Source: G963665545 sp963665545
Lineage (GTDB): Bacteria > Pseudomonadota > Gammaproteobacteria > Xanthomonadales > SZUA-36
Assembly: GCA_963665545.2 (NCBI GenBank)
Contig: CAXXKZ010000004.1
Coordinates: forward strand, 868,001 to 932,000
Length of the DNA: 64,000 nucleotides
Direction of reading: 5' to 3'
The position numbers and the translations under genes are program-made. Below the pieces are notes generated by a model. It was not told the DNA's origin, searched no databases, and saw only the letters and a program-made list of their open reading frames with translations. How positions within the stretch are numbered: position 1 is the stretch's first letter; each line of letters starts with the position of its first letter. Shown one piece after another: positions 9,764 to 19,324 of this stretch.

Positions 9764-10493
9764 GGATCAGGGCAGCGGCAGCCGGGCCCCGAAGAAAAGC
9801 CATAAAGCGCTGAGCCGTATTACTGTCGGTGAGCACGACGGCTTGCTGGTCGATGGGCGAGTACATGCGCTGGGGCACGACCCAATAGGACCCCATCTGG
9901 AGTTTTGGCGATCGAATAATCTGCGAACGGGCAACAAAGCCCAATTTCGCGTTACCGCTGATGACGAACTGAAATGCCTGGGCTATGTTTTCGCCGCGCA
10001 CGATTTTACCGTCGAGCGAAGACCACAAACCCAGAGCCTCAAGCACCTGCCTGGCCGCAGCGCCGTATGGCGCATGTACCGGATGGGCGATCGCCAGGTG
10101 GCGGAAATCTCCCTGGCCCAGTACCTTCCCTGAAGCATCGACGAAACGCGCAATTGGGCTCCAGAGTACCAGCGCGCCACGGGCATAAGTGAACCGGCTG
10201 CCTTCGATGGCCTCGCCTTGCGCTTCCAATAGTTGCGGACGAACCGTATCGGCCGCCAGAAACACATCAAATGGCGCACCATTGATGATTTGGGCATAAA
10301 GCTTGCCGGTGGAGCCTGTTATCAGCACCACAGAGTCTTCGGAAAGCCGTTTAAACTCGCCGGCGATGGCCTTTGCCGGCGCGCTAAAGTTGCTGGCTAC
10401 GGCAACTTTAATTTCGTCTGCCCAAATTGGGCAACTGAACGTGGCCAGCACCAGGGCCGCCGCGTGTGCAACGCACCTGAATAGTCTGATCAA
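9729..10493 (-). CDS. modA: Molybdate ABC transporter substrate-binding protein ModA
   Basis: 254 residues with a signal peptide (MIRLFRCVAHAAALVLATFS, cleavage near W-A-D). The mature start DEIKVAVASNFSAPAKAIA and the GSTGKLYAQI and PFDVFLAAD motifs are typical of ModA, which binds molybdate (or tungstate) in the periplasm through a Ser/Thr-rich pocket. It is the first gene of modABC-phyH. The upstream 72 bases hold a loose GC-rich stem; no ModE-type operator was recognised. Confidence 0.93.
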   Translation of the reverse strand: MIRLFRCVAHAAALVLATFSCPIWADEIKVAVASNFSAPAKAIAGEFKRLSEDSVVLITGSTGKLYAQIINGAPFDVFLAADTVRPQLLEAQGEAIEGSRFTYARGALVLWSPIARFVDASGKVLGQGDFRHLAIAHPVHAPYGAAARQVLEALGLWSSLDGKIVRGENIAQAFQFVISGNAKLGFVARSQIIRSPKLQMGSYWVVPQRMYSPIDQQAVVLTDSNTAQRFMAFLRGPAAAALIREFGYSTANVQ

Positions 10494-10565
10494 ATCGGTC
10501 GCCTTGTCTGTTTGGCTAGGGCCTGTTAAAAAATGGCCCAGGCCCCCTTGTCAGGCATAATATTT

Positions 10566-11750
10566 TCATGGTTCATCATACGGTACATAGCCCTCCCATT
10601 CCCATGGCAAACCGGTCTTGCCCAATAGTTCATCGACCAGGTAGAGAAAAATCCCCTCACCATTGGAACTGTTGGCCAGCAGCAATATGCACTTGCCTGC
10701 TTCCATCAGGCACAGTGCATAGTTGTTGGTGCCATCGTCATGGCCCTCTTTGAAAAACGCGCGGCCAAAAGCCGATTCGAAGATGCCCCAACCCAGGCCA
10801 TAAGACAGCGCAATGCCATCATTGGCATCTGGGTCCTCCGGAAAATGGGTGGGAAACTGGTGCCTGGCAGTGATGCGAACCTGTGGACTCAGCATTGCGG
10901 CATGTGATGCCGGGCTCAGGCCCTCTGCACGCATCAGGCCGGCAAGAAATGAAGCGAAATCTGCCGCGGTGGTGTCCATCGACCCGGCGGCGCGCACGGA
11001 TTGGCGCATGTTGTGACCCAGGTTCTCACCTGCCTCGCTGTAGCCCCGGGCGAAATTGAGTCGAAAGTCTTCGCGCCACATCATCGATGTACGCTGCATA
11101 CCAAAGCGGTCGAAAACACGTTTCTGCATCAGGACATTGACGTCGAGACCAAAGCCTTGTTCAAGAACAAACTGTGCGACCTGAATGCCCTCGCCCGAAT
11201 AGGCGTAACGCGATCCCGGTTCAAATACAATCTGCAACTTGCCGCCTTCAAAATAGAAACGCCAATTGGGCAGGCCGGCACTGTGTGAGAGCAGCATGCG
11301 CATGGTCCACAATTGCCAACGGGGATCGTCGGCGAGGTCCACGTAGTTGTCATATTCATGCAGCAGCTGCGGCAAATAGTCGACAATGCTACGGTCCAGG
11401 TCGATCAATCCTTCATCCACCAAAGTCATTGTTGCATAGGCAAAGGCCGCCTTGGTCAGAGAAGCACCATACATGATGGTGTCGGTTTGCAAGGCTCGCT
11501 GCTCGTCAATGTCCGCCCAGCCGTAGGCCTTCAAATAAGCAACCTCACCCTCTTCGATTAATGCCAACGCCAGACCATGCACTTTGCCGGCACCCATGAG
11601 CCTGTTCACACTGGCGTCGATTTGCGCGGCTGAAAAGCCAATGCCATCGGCCCGCGTAAATGCGATCTCTGGGTTCGCAGAGGATGAATGTAATGGCGCA
11701 AACAAGGCAATTGAACCCAGCAACAAGGATTGCAGTAACGGCACAGGCAT
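10566..11750 (-). CDS. Beta-lactamase-family serine hydrolase
   Basis: Start at ATG 11750 (MPVPLLQSLLLGSIALFAPL, a signal peptide); an in-frame ATG at 11765 is also possible. The catalytic SxxK is SLTK, the second motif is YSG in place of YxN, and EGHDDGTNN sits at the third-motif position. About 394 residues and no C-terminal membrane helices, unlike the two tandem hydrolases near the window start. Likely a periplasmic esterase or peptidase-like enzyme of unknown substrate. It follows glpT by 17 bases, so it may belong to the glpQ-glpT operon. Confidence 0.85.
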   Translation of the reverse strand: MPVPLLQSLLLGSIALFAPLHSSSANPEIAFTRADGIGFSAAQIDASVNRLMGAGKVHGLALALIEEGEVAYLKAYGWADIDEQRALQTDTIMYGASLTKAAFAYATMTLVDEGLIDLDRSIVDYLPQLLHEYDNYVDLADDPRWQLWTMRMLLSHSAGLPNWRFYFEGGKLQIVFEPGSRYAYSGEGIQVAQFVLEQGFGLDVNVLMQKRVFDRFGMQRTSMMWREDFRLNFARGYSEAGENLGHNMRQSVRAAGSMDTTAADFASFLAGLMRAEGLSPASHAAMLSPQVRITARHQFPTHFPEDPDANDGIALSYGLGWGIFESAFGRAFFKEGHDDGTNNYALCLMEAGKCILLLANSSNGEGIFLYLVDELLGKTGLPWEWEGYVPYDEP

Positions 11751-11767
11751 GCGCACACCCTCCAAAT

Positions 11768-13105
11768 TTATGTCAGCAATCGCTTCTCAGCATTCCATGT
11801 CAGCGCGAGCAGTGCGATGGCCACAACACAGGCACCGGCAATCAGCGCAAATCCGGCATCCCAACCTGACCGATCAACGATGGCGCCAATCACCACATTG
11901 GCACTAACCGCGCCGCCCAGGTAACCAAAAAGGCCGGTAAAGCCAGCTGCCGTGCCAGCCGCCTTCTTGGGGACAAGGTCCAGTGCATGGACACCGATCA
12001 GCATCACCGGGCCATATATCAGAAATCCGATGCCCACCAGCATGGCGATATCGACCTGCGGATTGCCGGATGGATTGAACCAGTAAACCAGCACGCACAC
12101 CAAAGTCAGGAACAGATATATGATGCCTACGGGGGCCCTGCGCGCGTGAAATACCCGGTCAGAGAGATATCCGCACAGCAACGTGCCGGGGATTCCCGCC
12201 CATTCATAGAGCGCGTAGGCCCAGCCGGCACTCTCGAATGAGAAATTCTTGACCTCACTGAGATAGGTCGGGGCCCAGTCCAATACGCCATAACGCACCA
12301 GGTAGACGAAGGCATTGGCAATCGCAATGGTCCACAGCAAGCGATTGTTCAACACGTGGTGGAAAAAAATTTCGCGTGCAGAAAATTCCTTTTCGTGCCG
12401 GTCCTGGTAATCGAACGTCTTGGGATAGTCGTTTTTCCATGCCTCCACGGGCGGCAAGCCCTGCGACTGGGGGGTGTCACGCACGGTGGCCCAGATGAAC
12501 ACGGCAATCGCCAGCGCAAAGAAACCGTGCAGGTAAAGTATTGCATGCCAGTCCGCTGCAACGGCAAGCGCCAGAATCGCAATCGGCCCCACCAAGCCCC
12601 CGCCGATATTGTGAGCAACATTCCAGATCGCCATTTTGGTACCGCGCTCGCTGGCCGAAAACCAGTGCACCATGACGCGCCCACTCGGCGGCCAGCCCAT
12701 GCCCTGAAACCACCCGTTCGCCAGCAACAGCAAAAACATCACGCTGACCGAGCCTGTGGCCGCCGGCACCAGGCCCATCACTATCATCACCAGCGCGCTC
12801 AGTGCCAGACCGACTGCCATAAATGTCCGCGCATTGCTGCGGTCGGAAATGCTGCCCATAATGAACTTCGACAGTCCGTAGGCAATGGCCACACCTGACA
12901 GCACAAAGCCGAGTTCGGTTTTCGAATATCCCTCATCGATCAGATGGGGCATGGCCAAGGTGAAGTTTTTCCTGACCAGGTAGTAGCCGGCGTAACCGAC
13001 AAAAATTCCGATATACACCTGCCATCTGAGCCGCCTGTAAGCGGCACCCTGCCGCAGCTGAGGCAGCTGTTGCTGGTGTGGCGGGGGTTTCAGAATGCCG
13101 ATCAC
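11768..13105 (-). CDS. glpT: Glycerol-3-phosphate:phosphate antiporter GlpT (MFS, organophosphate antiporter family)
   Basis: 445 residues, about 12 membrane helices. The segment YAGYYLVRKNFTLAMP near residue 40 is the signature of the GlpT/UhpT/UhpC family, and GMGWPPSGRVMVHWF and AHNIGGGLVGP are also typical. It exchanges external glycerol-3-phosphate for internal phosphate. The start is GTG at 13105, overlapping the glpQ stop (GTGA). Its pairing with a glycerophosphodiesterase supports G3P rather than hexose phosphate as substrate. Confidence 0.88.
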   Translation of the reverse strand: MIGILKPPPHQQQLPQLRQGAAYRRLRWQVYIGIFVGYAGYYLVRKNFTLAMPHLIDEGYSKTELGFVLSGVAIAYGLSKFIMGSISDRSNARTFMAVGLALSALVMIVMGLVPAATGSVSVMFLLLLANGWFQGMGWPPSGRVMVHWFSASERGTKMAIWNVAHNIGGGLVGPIAILALAVAADWHAILYLHGFFALAIAVFIWATVRDTPQSQGLPPVEAWKNDYPKTFDYQDRHEKEFSAREIFFHHVLNNRLLWTIAIANAFVYLVRYGVLDWAPTYLSEVKNFSFESAGWAYALYEWAGIPGTLLCGYLSDRVFHARRAPVGIIYLFLTLVCVLVYWFNPSGNPQVDIAMLVGIGFLIYGPVMLIGVHALDLVPKKAAGTAAGFTGLFGYLGGAVSANVVIGAIVDRSGWDAGFALIAGACVVAIALLALTWNAEKRLLT

Positions 13106-14037
13106 TGGCCCTTAATGACCGCAACGGCCAGGTCTGGATAATCCGTAATCAAACCGTCGACACCCCACTCCAAAAGCCTGCGCATGGTGTCCTCGTCGTT
13201 GACCGTCCACGGGATGACCCGAATGTTCCGAGCTTGCAGCGCCTTGACCGTGTCACGGTCCAGGAATTTGTGGTAGGGGCTGTAAATATCAGGAGTGAAG
13301 CTGAGTTGTGCGAGTTTTTGCTCGAAATGCCCCGACTCACCTATCAGCCACGCTATGGTGAGCGCCGGGTCAATAAGGTGAATGGCCTCCAGCGCCCGGG
13401 CGTCGAATGACTGCACCGTAGACCGCTTGAGCACCCCGGCCCTTTTCAACTCGCGGTAAAGAATTGCCGCGAATTCCTGCGGCCGGGGGTGAAATTCACC
13501 ATCGGTTTCTGGAAGAGACTTGATTTCAATGTTGAACAGAACCGGCGCCCGCAAGGACAAGGACATGGATTCGCGATCCGCAACCGCTCGAAGCACCTCG
13601 GCCAGCAAGGGTTTGGACGCAGACATCGCCTGCTGGCGCGAAAAGCGCTCATTGCCGCGGCCTCCACAATCAAAGCCGGCAACCTGCGCCTGGCTCATGT
13701 GATAAATCCTGAGTTGTTTCTCCTCCCCTTTGGACACAGGACGGTCATCCGGGTGATTACAGATCTCCGCCGACATCCAGGGTTCGTGTGACTACACCGC
13801 CTGACCGTCGCGATTGATGGCCACGTCCATCTCCAGCGTGGTCACGCCCCACTCCATGGCAAGCATAAATGCAGGGATGGTGTTTTCGGGTAGCAAACCC
13901 CGGGCGCCGCGATGGCCCTGCAGATCAATGGCCGCTGTGATCCCATCCACTTTTTGAGAGGGATCGCCATACGCCGCAGCAAGTAACCCGGCACAACACA
14001 TGAACGCCGCCGTTTTTACCAATCCGCGCAACATCAT
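13102..14037 (-). CDS. glpQ: Glycerophosphodiester phosphodiesterase GlpQ-like, with an in-frame TAG
   Basis: The N-terminal part has a signal peptide and the GDPD motif QGHRGARGLLPENTIPAF, then TTLEMDVAINRDG with the metal-binding E-x-D. The next codons read A-V-stop(TAG, 13792-13794)-S-H-E-P-W, and the same frame continues without interruption through SHEPWMSAEICN, FNIEIKS and WTVNDEDTMRRLL-WGVDGLITDYP, all GDPD landmarks. The codon is a nonsense change inside an otherwise complete ~311-residue gene. It hydrolyses glycerophosphodiesters to G3P in the periplasm, feeding GlpT. A TTG-to-TAG mutation or a base-call error is the simplest explanation. Confidence 0.85.
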
Positions 14038-14112
14038 ATGTCCGGGTCTTCCTGCGATTAAGTCCAGGACATCAGCCTAATGCATGGACAGTCCCGGCAC
14101 AAAAAGGCAGGC

Positions 14113-14149
14113 CAAAAAAAAGGGGCCAGCTTCATCGAAGCTGGCCCCT
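14113..14149 (-). terminator. Rho-independent terminator of cspA
   Basis: On the minus strand a GC-rich 12-bp stem (GGGGCCAGCTTC / GAAGCTGGCCCC) with a 3-base loop is followed directly by eight or more T residues. It lies 16 bases after the cspA stop codon. Confidence 0.92.
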
Positions 14150-14164
14150 TCTGCGTTGTGACGC

Positions 14165-14374
14165 TTAAATCGCGACGATGTTCTCTGCCTGGGGCCCCTT
14201 CTGGCCCTGGGTCACAGTGAATTCGACCTTCTGCCCTTCTACGAGGGTTTTGAAACCGTCGCCGGCAATACCGCTGAAATGTGCAAAAACGTCTGCTCCG
14301 GATTCGCGCTCAATGAAGCCGAATCCCTTGGATTCGTTGAACCATTTGACGGTTCCAGTGATTGTATCTGACAT
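14165..14374 (-). CDS. cspA: Cold-shock protein (CspA family)
   Basis: 69 residues, the family's usual length. RNP1 is KGFGFIE and RNP2 is DVFAHFS, the nucleic-acid-binding aromatic strands of the cold-shock domain. It probably acts as an RNA chaperone. The gene is monocistronic: a consensus promoter lies about 160 bases upstream, giving a long 5' leader as in cold-inducible csp genes, and a strong terminator follows. Confidence 0.95.
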   Translation of the reverse strand: MSDTITGTVKWFNESKGFGFIERESGADVFAHFSGIAGDGFKTLVEGQKVEFTVTQGQKGPQAENIVAI

Positions 14375-14532
14375 AGTAATTTCCTATATTTTCAAAAGTA
14401 TTAGATGCCCTGTGTTGCAGGGCGGTTTGGCTGAATCGTGTTGTTATTACTAATGAAGAACAGGACGAGGTACTACAGTTGGAACATCGAAATGGTGAAC
14501 ATTGAAATAAGCCACACTTTCAAGCTGGGCGC

Positions 14533-14560
14533 ATTATAGAAGACCAGCGGCTGATGTCAA
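14533..14560 (-). promoter_or_regulatory. Sigma-70 promoter of cspA with long 5' leader
   Basis: Reading the minus strand: TTGACA (14555-14560), 16-base spacer, TATAAT (14533-14538); both hexamers are perfect consensus. Transcription would start near 14526, leaving a leader of about 150 bases before the ATG at 14374. Confidence 0.85.
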
Positions 14561-14739
14561 TGGCTGCAAGTCATTAATTTTCTTGTCCAGCGCACCGCGA
14601 CCCGCGGTCTATTTTGGCCCCGGCCGCCCACATGAGTGGCCTGTTAACACTAATTGAAGGCAAATATCTGACAACAAAGTTCCTGCAGTCATTTATAATT
14701 TCGGCTCTGCCATCCATTTGCTTTTTCCGGGCACACGCA

Positions 14740-16549
14740 ATGAGTTCCATCAGAGAAACGCTCCAAAGGGTTTTTGGCCTGGCCGATTTCAGACCCTTGC
14801 AACAAGACATTATCAGGCAGGTGCTCAATGGCGATGATGCCTTTGTCCTGATGCCCACCGGGGGTGGCAAGTCGCTGTGTTATCAGTTGCCCGCACTCCA
14901 CCACCAAGGTCTGGGCATCGTGGTGTCGCCACTGATTTCGTTGATGAAAGATCAGGTCGATGCGCTACGCGCCAACGGCGTGAAGGCGGCCATGTACAAC
15001 TCCACCCTGGATGCCTCCGAGGCGCGAGAGGTGATGGATCAGCTGTACTGCGGCGACCTGGATCTGCTCTACGTTGCGCCGGAACGGATGATGAAGCCCG
15101 GATTTATCAGCACCCTCAAGGACATGGAAGTGGGCCTGATTGCGATTGATGAAGCGCATTGCGTCTCGCAATGGGGCCATGATTTCAGGCCCGAATATGT
15201 GGCCCTGGGAGAGCTCCGCGCCATTTTTCCAGGCGTGCCACTCATTGCGCTGACTGCGACCGCCGACCCGCAAACCCGCGAGGACATCGTCAATGTACTG
15301 GGCCTGCGGAATGCACCACATTTCGCCAGCAGTTTTGACCGGCCGAATATCCGCTATAGCGTATTGGAAAAACATCGCCCACAGAGCCAATTACTGCGCT
15401 TCCTGAAGACGCAGACTGACCAATCCGGGATTATCTACGCCCTGTCGCGCAAACGCGTTGAAGAAATTGCCGCGCACCTGACCGCACGTGGTTACTCGGC
15501 GGCGGCTTATCATGCGGGTCTGCCTGCCGGCACCCGCAGTGCAGTTCAGGAGCGTTTTATCCGCGACGACCTCTTGATTGTGGTGGCAACCGTGGCTTTT
15601 GGCATGGGCATTGACAAGCCCAATGTGCGCTTCGTGGTCCATTACGACCTGCCCCGGCACATGGAGGGTTACTATCAGGAAACCGGCCGCGCCGGGCGCG
15701 ATGGCCTGCCAGCGGAGGCGTTGTTGCTGTTCGGCACGCAGGACGTGGCCACCGCCCGCTACCAGATGGAACAGGGCAATAACGAGACCCAAAAACGCAT
15801 CGAGACGCACAAACTCAATTCCATGGTGGGTTTTGCCGAGAGCCTGACCTGCCGCCGGCGCGTGCTGCTCGGTTACCTGGGTGAGCAACTGGATGGCGGA
15901 CTGTGGCAACTGCGATATCTGTCTCGATCCGCCGGAACGCTTTGACGCGACCGATGCAGCACGCAAGGTATTGTCCTGTGTGTATCGCGTACGGCAGTCT
16001 TTTGGTATCAAGCACGTTGTCGATGTGTTGCGAGGCGCAGATACCGAACGCATCCGAAAATTCGGCCACGATAAACTGTCAACTTATGGCATTGGACAGG
16101 ACCTTGCCCAATCGGACTGGCTCTCTATTGTTCGGCAACTCATCCACCGGGGCTACCTGATACAGGACATTGCCACCTTCTCGGTACTCAAATTAACGCC
16201 TCAGGCCCTGCAACTGCTACGCGGAGACGAAACGCTTGAACTGGCGCGGCCCAGATTGGAGCAGAGGAGGGTGCAGCAAAAATCCGGCAAGAAGCAATCC
16301 CCTATCGCCATGGAACTGGGCGAAGACGATTTGCGTCTGTTCGAGACCCTGCGCGAGGTGCGCAAAAACCTGGCTGAGCAGCAGGGTGTGCCGGCCTACG
16401 TCATATTCGGCGACATGACGCTGATGGAAATGAGCCGCGAGCGGCCCGCCAACGAGGCAGAATTTCTCGACATCAACGGCGTCGGGGAGGTCAAGCTGGA
16501 GCGACACGGCGCGACCTTCCTCGAGGCCATCGCCAGTGATGAGGCCTGA
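14740..16549 (+). CDS. recQ: ATP-dependent DNA helicase RecQ (one frameshift)
   Basis: ATG at 14740 starts MSSIRETLQRVFGL. Walker A is PTGGGKS at residues 39-45, the DEAH box is at 137-140, and motif VI is YQETGRAGRDG. The zinc-binding RQC region (LTCRRR ... CGNCDIC) and a C-terminal HRDC domain (about the last 80 residues) are present. The frame breaks near 15897: the expected EQLDGDCGNCDIC is restored by removing one G from GGCGGAC. Corrected length about 602 residues, like E. coli RecQ. It unwinds DNA 3'-5' in recombination and repair. A TATAAT hexamer at 14694-14699 could be its -10 box, but the -35 is poor. Confidence 0.92.
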
Positions 16550-16629
16550 ATTCAGGCCAGAGCGTCATTGGCCTCTACCGGGCCGGTGGTCTATTCTATG
16601 AGTACCAAAAACAACTGGAATACCATTCA

Positions 16630-17271
16630 ATGACACCCTGGGAATTGCAAGCTGTTGAACTGGTCGTGTGCAATTGCGCATATGGCTGCCCCTGCCAATT
16701 TAATGCGCTGCCGACCTACGGCAATTGCGAGGCAGTGGCCAGCCTCGAAATCAAACAAGGGCATTTCGGCGATACCCGTCTCGACGGCCTGCGCACGGTT
16801 TCGATTCTGCAATGGCCCGGGCCCATTCATGAAGGCGCGGGGCGGGCCTTTACTGTCATTGATGAGCGCGCCGACGAAGCGCAGCGCAGCGCTCTTCTAA
16901 CCATCCTTGGGGGTGGCGAGACCGACCCGGGCGCCACGATTTGGAACGTTTTCTCGGCGACTTTAGACGACATCTATTCACCGGTATTCAAGGCAATCGA
17001 ATTTGTCGCGGATGTCGATGCCAGAATTGGCCACGTCAAGGTGGAAGGCATCGCACAAAGCCGTGGTGAACCCATCCGCAACCCCGTCACCGGCGAGCTC
17101 CATCGCGCTCGCATTGATTTGCCGAACGGCTTTGAATACACCCTAGCGGAAGTGGGCAGCGCAACCTTCAAAACCACCGGGCCGATCGAAATGGATTTCG
17201 AAGACCGCTATGCCCAATTCGCCCATATTCACCTCAATAACCACGGTGTCGTGCAGAGCGAATCCACCTGA
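16630..17271 (+). CDS. DUF1326 domain-containing protein
   Basis: 213 residues filling one DUF1326 domain. The N-terminal cysteine cluster CNCAYGCPCQF is characteristic. The function of the family is not established; the cysteines suggest metal binding. The downstream gene starts 7 bases after the stop and encodes a DUF2182 membrane protein, a known pairing. The two are probably one operon and one functional unit. Confidence 0.85.
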   Translation: MTPWELQAVELVVCNCAYGCPCQFNALPTYGNCEAVASLEIKQGHFGDTRLDGLRTVSILQWPGPIHEGAGRAFTVIDERADEAQRSALLTILGGGETDPGATIWNVFSATLDDIYSPVFKAIEFVADVDARIGHVKVEGIAQSRGEPIRNPVTGELHRARIDLPNGFEYTLAEVGSATFKTTGPIEMDFEDRYAQFAHIHLNNHGVVQSEST

Positions 17272-17278
17272 TCTGCCG

Positions 17279-18232
17279 ATGTCAGGCGCTGCTACTGCGG
17301 CAGAAAGGCTGCTTCACCGGCAACCCCTGATCATTGGTGGGGCGCTGCTCGTCATCTGCCTGTTGAGCTGGTGGTACCTGCTCAACGGCGCCGGCACCGG
17401 CATGAGCATGGCCGCAATGACAACCTGGCAATTTCCGCCGCCTATCGGCAGCCATGGCAATGCCCCGGCCTGGAGCACACAATACTGGCTGATCATGCTC
17501 TTGATGTGGTGGGTGATGATGGTCGCGATGATGGTGCCCAGCGCTGCTCCGATGGTTTTGCTCTATGCCCGTGTTTACCGCCAGGGCCAGATTCAGGCAC
17601 GGAATCAGGCCCGGAATCAGGACCAAGTGGGTTTAGGCGTCACCCCCACTGCGATGTTCCTGGCGGGCTATCTGCTGGCCTGGTTCACTTTTAGCCTGGC
17701 GGCGACGTTGTTGCAGTGGGGCCTGGAACACAGCGGCCTGGTACATGCCATGTTCATGTGGAGCAGCAGCATCACCCTATCGGCACTCTTTTTGCTGGTT
17801 GCGGGCCTCTATCAACTCTCACCGCTAAAGCAGGCTTGTCTGTCACACTGCCGCGCGCCCGCCACCTATCTGTCACCTCACTGGAAGAAAGGCCAAATCG
17901 GCGCGCTGCAAATGGGAATTTCCCATGGGCTGTACTGCGTCGGCTGTTGTTGGCTCCTGATGCTACTGCTATTTGTCGGCGGCACGATGAATCTGGTCTG
18001 GATCGCCGGCCTGGCCCTGTTTGTGTTGATCGAAAAACTGGCGCCACGGGGCATGTGGATTGCACGAACATCCGGCATGCTGATGATCGCAGCAGGCGCC
18101 TGGCTACTGAGCGCCTCGACTGTGCATTCGTCAAGCCCAATACCCTCCCCTGCTGACCTGAGAGTTGTGTCGGTTAACCAAACCACGCAAAACAGCAGGT
18201 ATTCATCTGCGCTGTGTCATCCATCGCCTTGA
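17279..18232 (+). CDS. DUF2182 integral membrane protein, predicted metal-binding
   Basis: 317 residues, six to seven hydrophobic helices, Met/Trp/His-rich segments such as LMWWVMMVAMMVPSAAPM near residue 80 and HGLYCVGCCWLLMLLLFVGG later, both typical of DUF2182. The ATG at 17279 is preferred because it lies just downstream of the DUF1326 stop. The last ~30 residues are low-complexity and may be strain-specific. Function unknown; probably a partner of the DUF1326 protein in membrane metal handling. Confidence 0.82.
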   Translation: MSGAATAAERLLHRQPLIIGGALLVICLLSWWYLLNGAGTGMSMAAMTTWQFPPPIGSHGNAPAWSTQYWLIMLLMWWVMMVAMMVPSAAPMVLLYARVYRQGQIQARNQARNQDQVGLGVTPTAMFLAGYLLAWFTFSLAATLLQWGLEHSGLVHAMFMWSSSITLSALFLLVAGLYQLSPLKQACLSHCRAPATYLSPHWKKGQIGALQMGISHGLYCVGCCWLLMLLLFVGGTMNLVWIAGLALFVLIEKLAPRGMWIARTSGMLMIAAGAWLLSASTVHSSSPIPSPADLRVVSVNQTTQNSRYSSALCHPSP

Positions 18233-18302
18233 AACGTACCGCAAACACTGCCATTCTGGCTCCATCAGAAAACCAAGCAGAGACTCGTTTGCGGATTTAC
18301 GC

Positions 18303-19298
18303 ATGAGCGAAAGCCCTTCCCAATCCAAGTATCCCTCCTCGCTGGACGCCATCATTCTGGCGGGCACGGACGACAATCCCAGGCGCATGATTCGCGGGCA
18401 AAACAAGGCATTCCTCCAAATCGGTGGCCATACGCTGGTGCGCGGCGTCGTCGATGCGCTACTCGAAGCAGGCACCATCGGCCAGGTTTTTGTCGTTGGT
18501 CCTGAGGAGCGACTGCACGACACTCTGGACGAATTAACGTCGCAGGTTGAGATCGTGCCACAAGCGGGCAAGATGCTGGAGAATTGCTGGGCAGCCATTG
18601 ACGCCTCTGATGCACGCTTTCGCGACCAGCACGGCCATAGTGACATCCAGCGCCCAATGCTGATCATTTCCTGCGACCTGCCGTTGATATCCGGCGCCGC
18701 CGTTGACGATTTTGTCGAGCGCTGTGCACTCATCGACAATTCTTTGCAGCAAGGCACCTCGATGCTGGTGGGCGTCTCCGAGGAATCATCCCTAAAGTGC
18801 TTTTACGCAGGCGAGACCGACAAGGGCATTGTCCGGCCCTACGTCCACCTGTCGCACTGCCGGATTCGGCTGGCCAATATATTTGTTACGCGTCCAAGAA
18901 CACTGGCACACCAGGAATTTCTGCAGACAGGTTTCAATTACCGCAAAGCCAAAAACTGGCGTAACGTCACTTCGCTGGCCTGGAAATTTCTCGGCCAGGC
19001 CGGAGGTTGGCAGGCGGCGTGGATTACACTGAAACTGCAGCTGACCCTGATGGCTTCAAGGCGCTCAATGGACTTCTACAACTGGCTTCGGCAGTACAAC
19101 TCAATACAGCAGGTCGAGCACTTCTGCGGCGTGGTACTGGGCGGATCCGTGCGCCTCGTCATCAGTCCGTACGGCGGTCTGAGCCTGGATGCTGACAATG
19201 AAGATGAATTCAGCGTTTTGAGCGAACGCTATGACGAGTGGTCGAGCGTCGCCCCGGTGGAATTCACACCTGGCGGGCCGGGCCGCGTGCCCCGTTAA
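18303..19298 (+). CDS. MobA-like NTP transferase domain protein
   Basis: 331 residues from ATG 18303. The N-terminal half has the nucleotidyltransferase pattern AIILAGTDDNPRRM...NKAFLQIGGHTLV and a later ISCDLPLISG, matching the signature loop, lysine and metal-binding D of MobA/IspD-like enzymes. The usual LAGG-x-S/R loop is altered to LAGTDDN. The C-terminal half (from about residue 220) is not recognised. It may transfer a nucleotide to a sugar phosphate or cofactor; the substrate is unknown. Confidence 0.7.
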   Translation: MSESPSQSKYPSSLDAIILAGTDDNPRRMIRGQNKAFLQIGGHTLVRGVVDALLEAGTIGQVFVVGPEERLHDTLDELTSQVEIVPQAGKMLENCWAAIDASDARFRDQHGHSDIQRPMLIISCDLPLISGAAVDDFVERCALIDNSLQQGTSMLVGVSEESSLKCFYAGETDKGIVRPYVHLSHCRIRLANIFVTRPRTLAHQEFLQTGFNYRKAKNWRNVTSLAWKFLGQAGGWQAAWITLKLQLTLMASRRSMDFYNWLRQYNSIQQVEHFCGVVLGGSVRLVISPYGGLSLDADNEDEFSVLSERYDEWSSVAPVEFTPGGPGRVPR

Positions 19299-19324
19299 CC
19301 CAGTCTCTAAAGGGAAAATCTTGA

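Noticed and set aside
10520..10552. ModE operator or molybdenum-cofactor riboswitch upstream of modA
   Set aside because: Only a loose GGCCTG/CAGGCC stem is present, which matches neither known motif; it is more like a hairpin between two minus-strand genes.
13792..13794. Amber readthrough or pyrrolysine at the in-frame TAG
   Set aside because: No suppressor or pyl genes are visible and GDPD enzymes do not use pyrrolysine; mutation or a base error is simpler.
15881..15945. Programmed frameshift in recQ
   Set aside because: No slippery heptamer is present and many other genes here show single-base indels, so an error is more likely.
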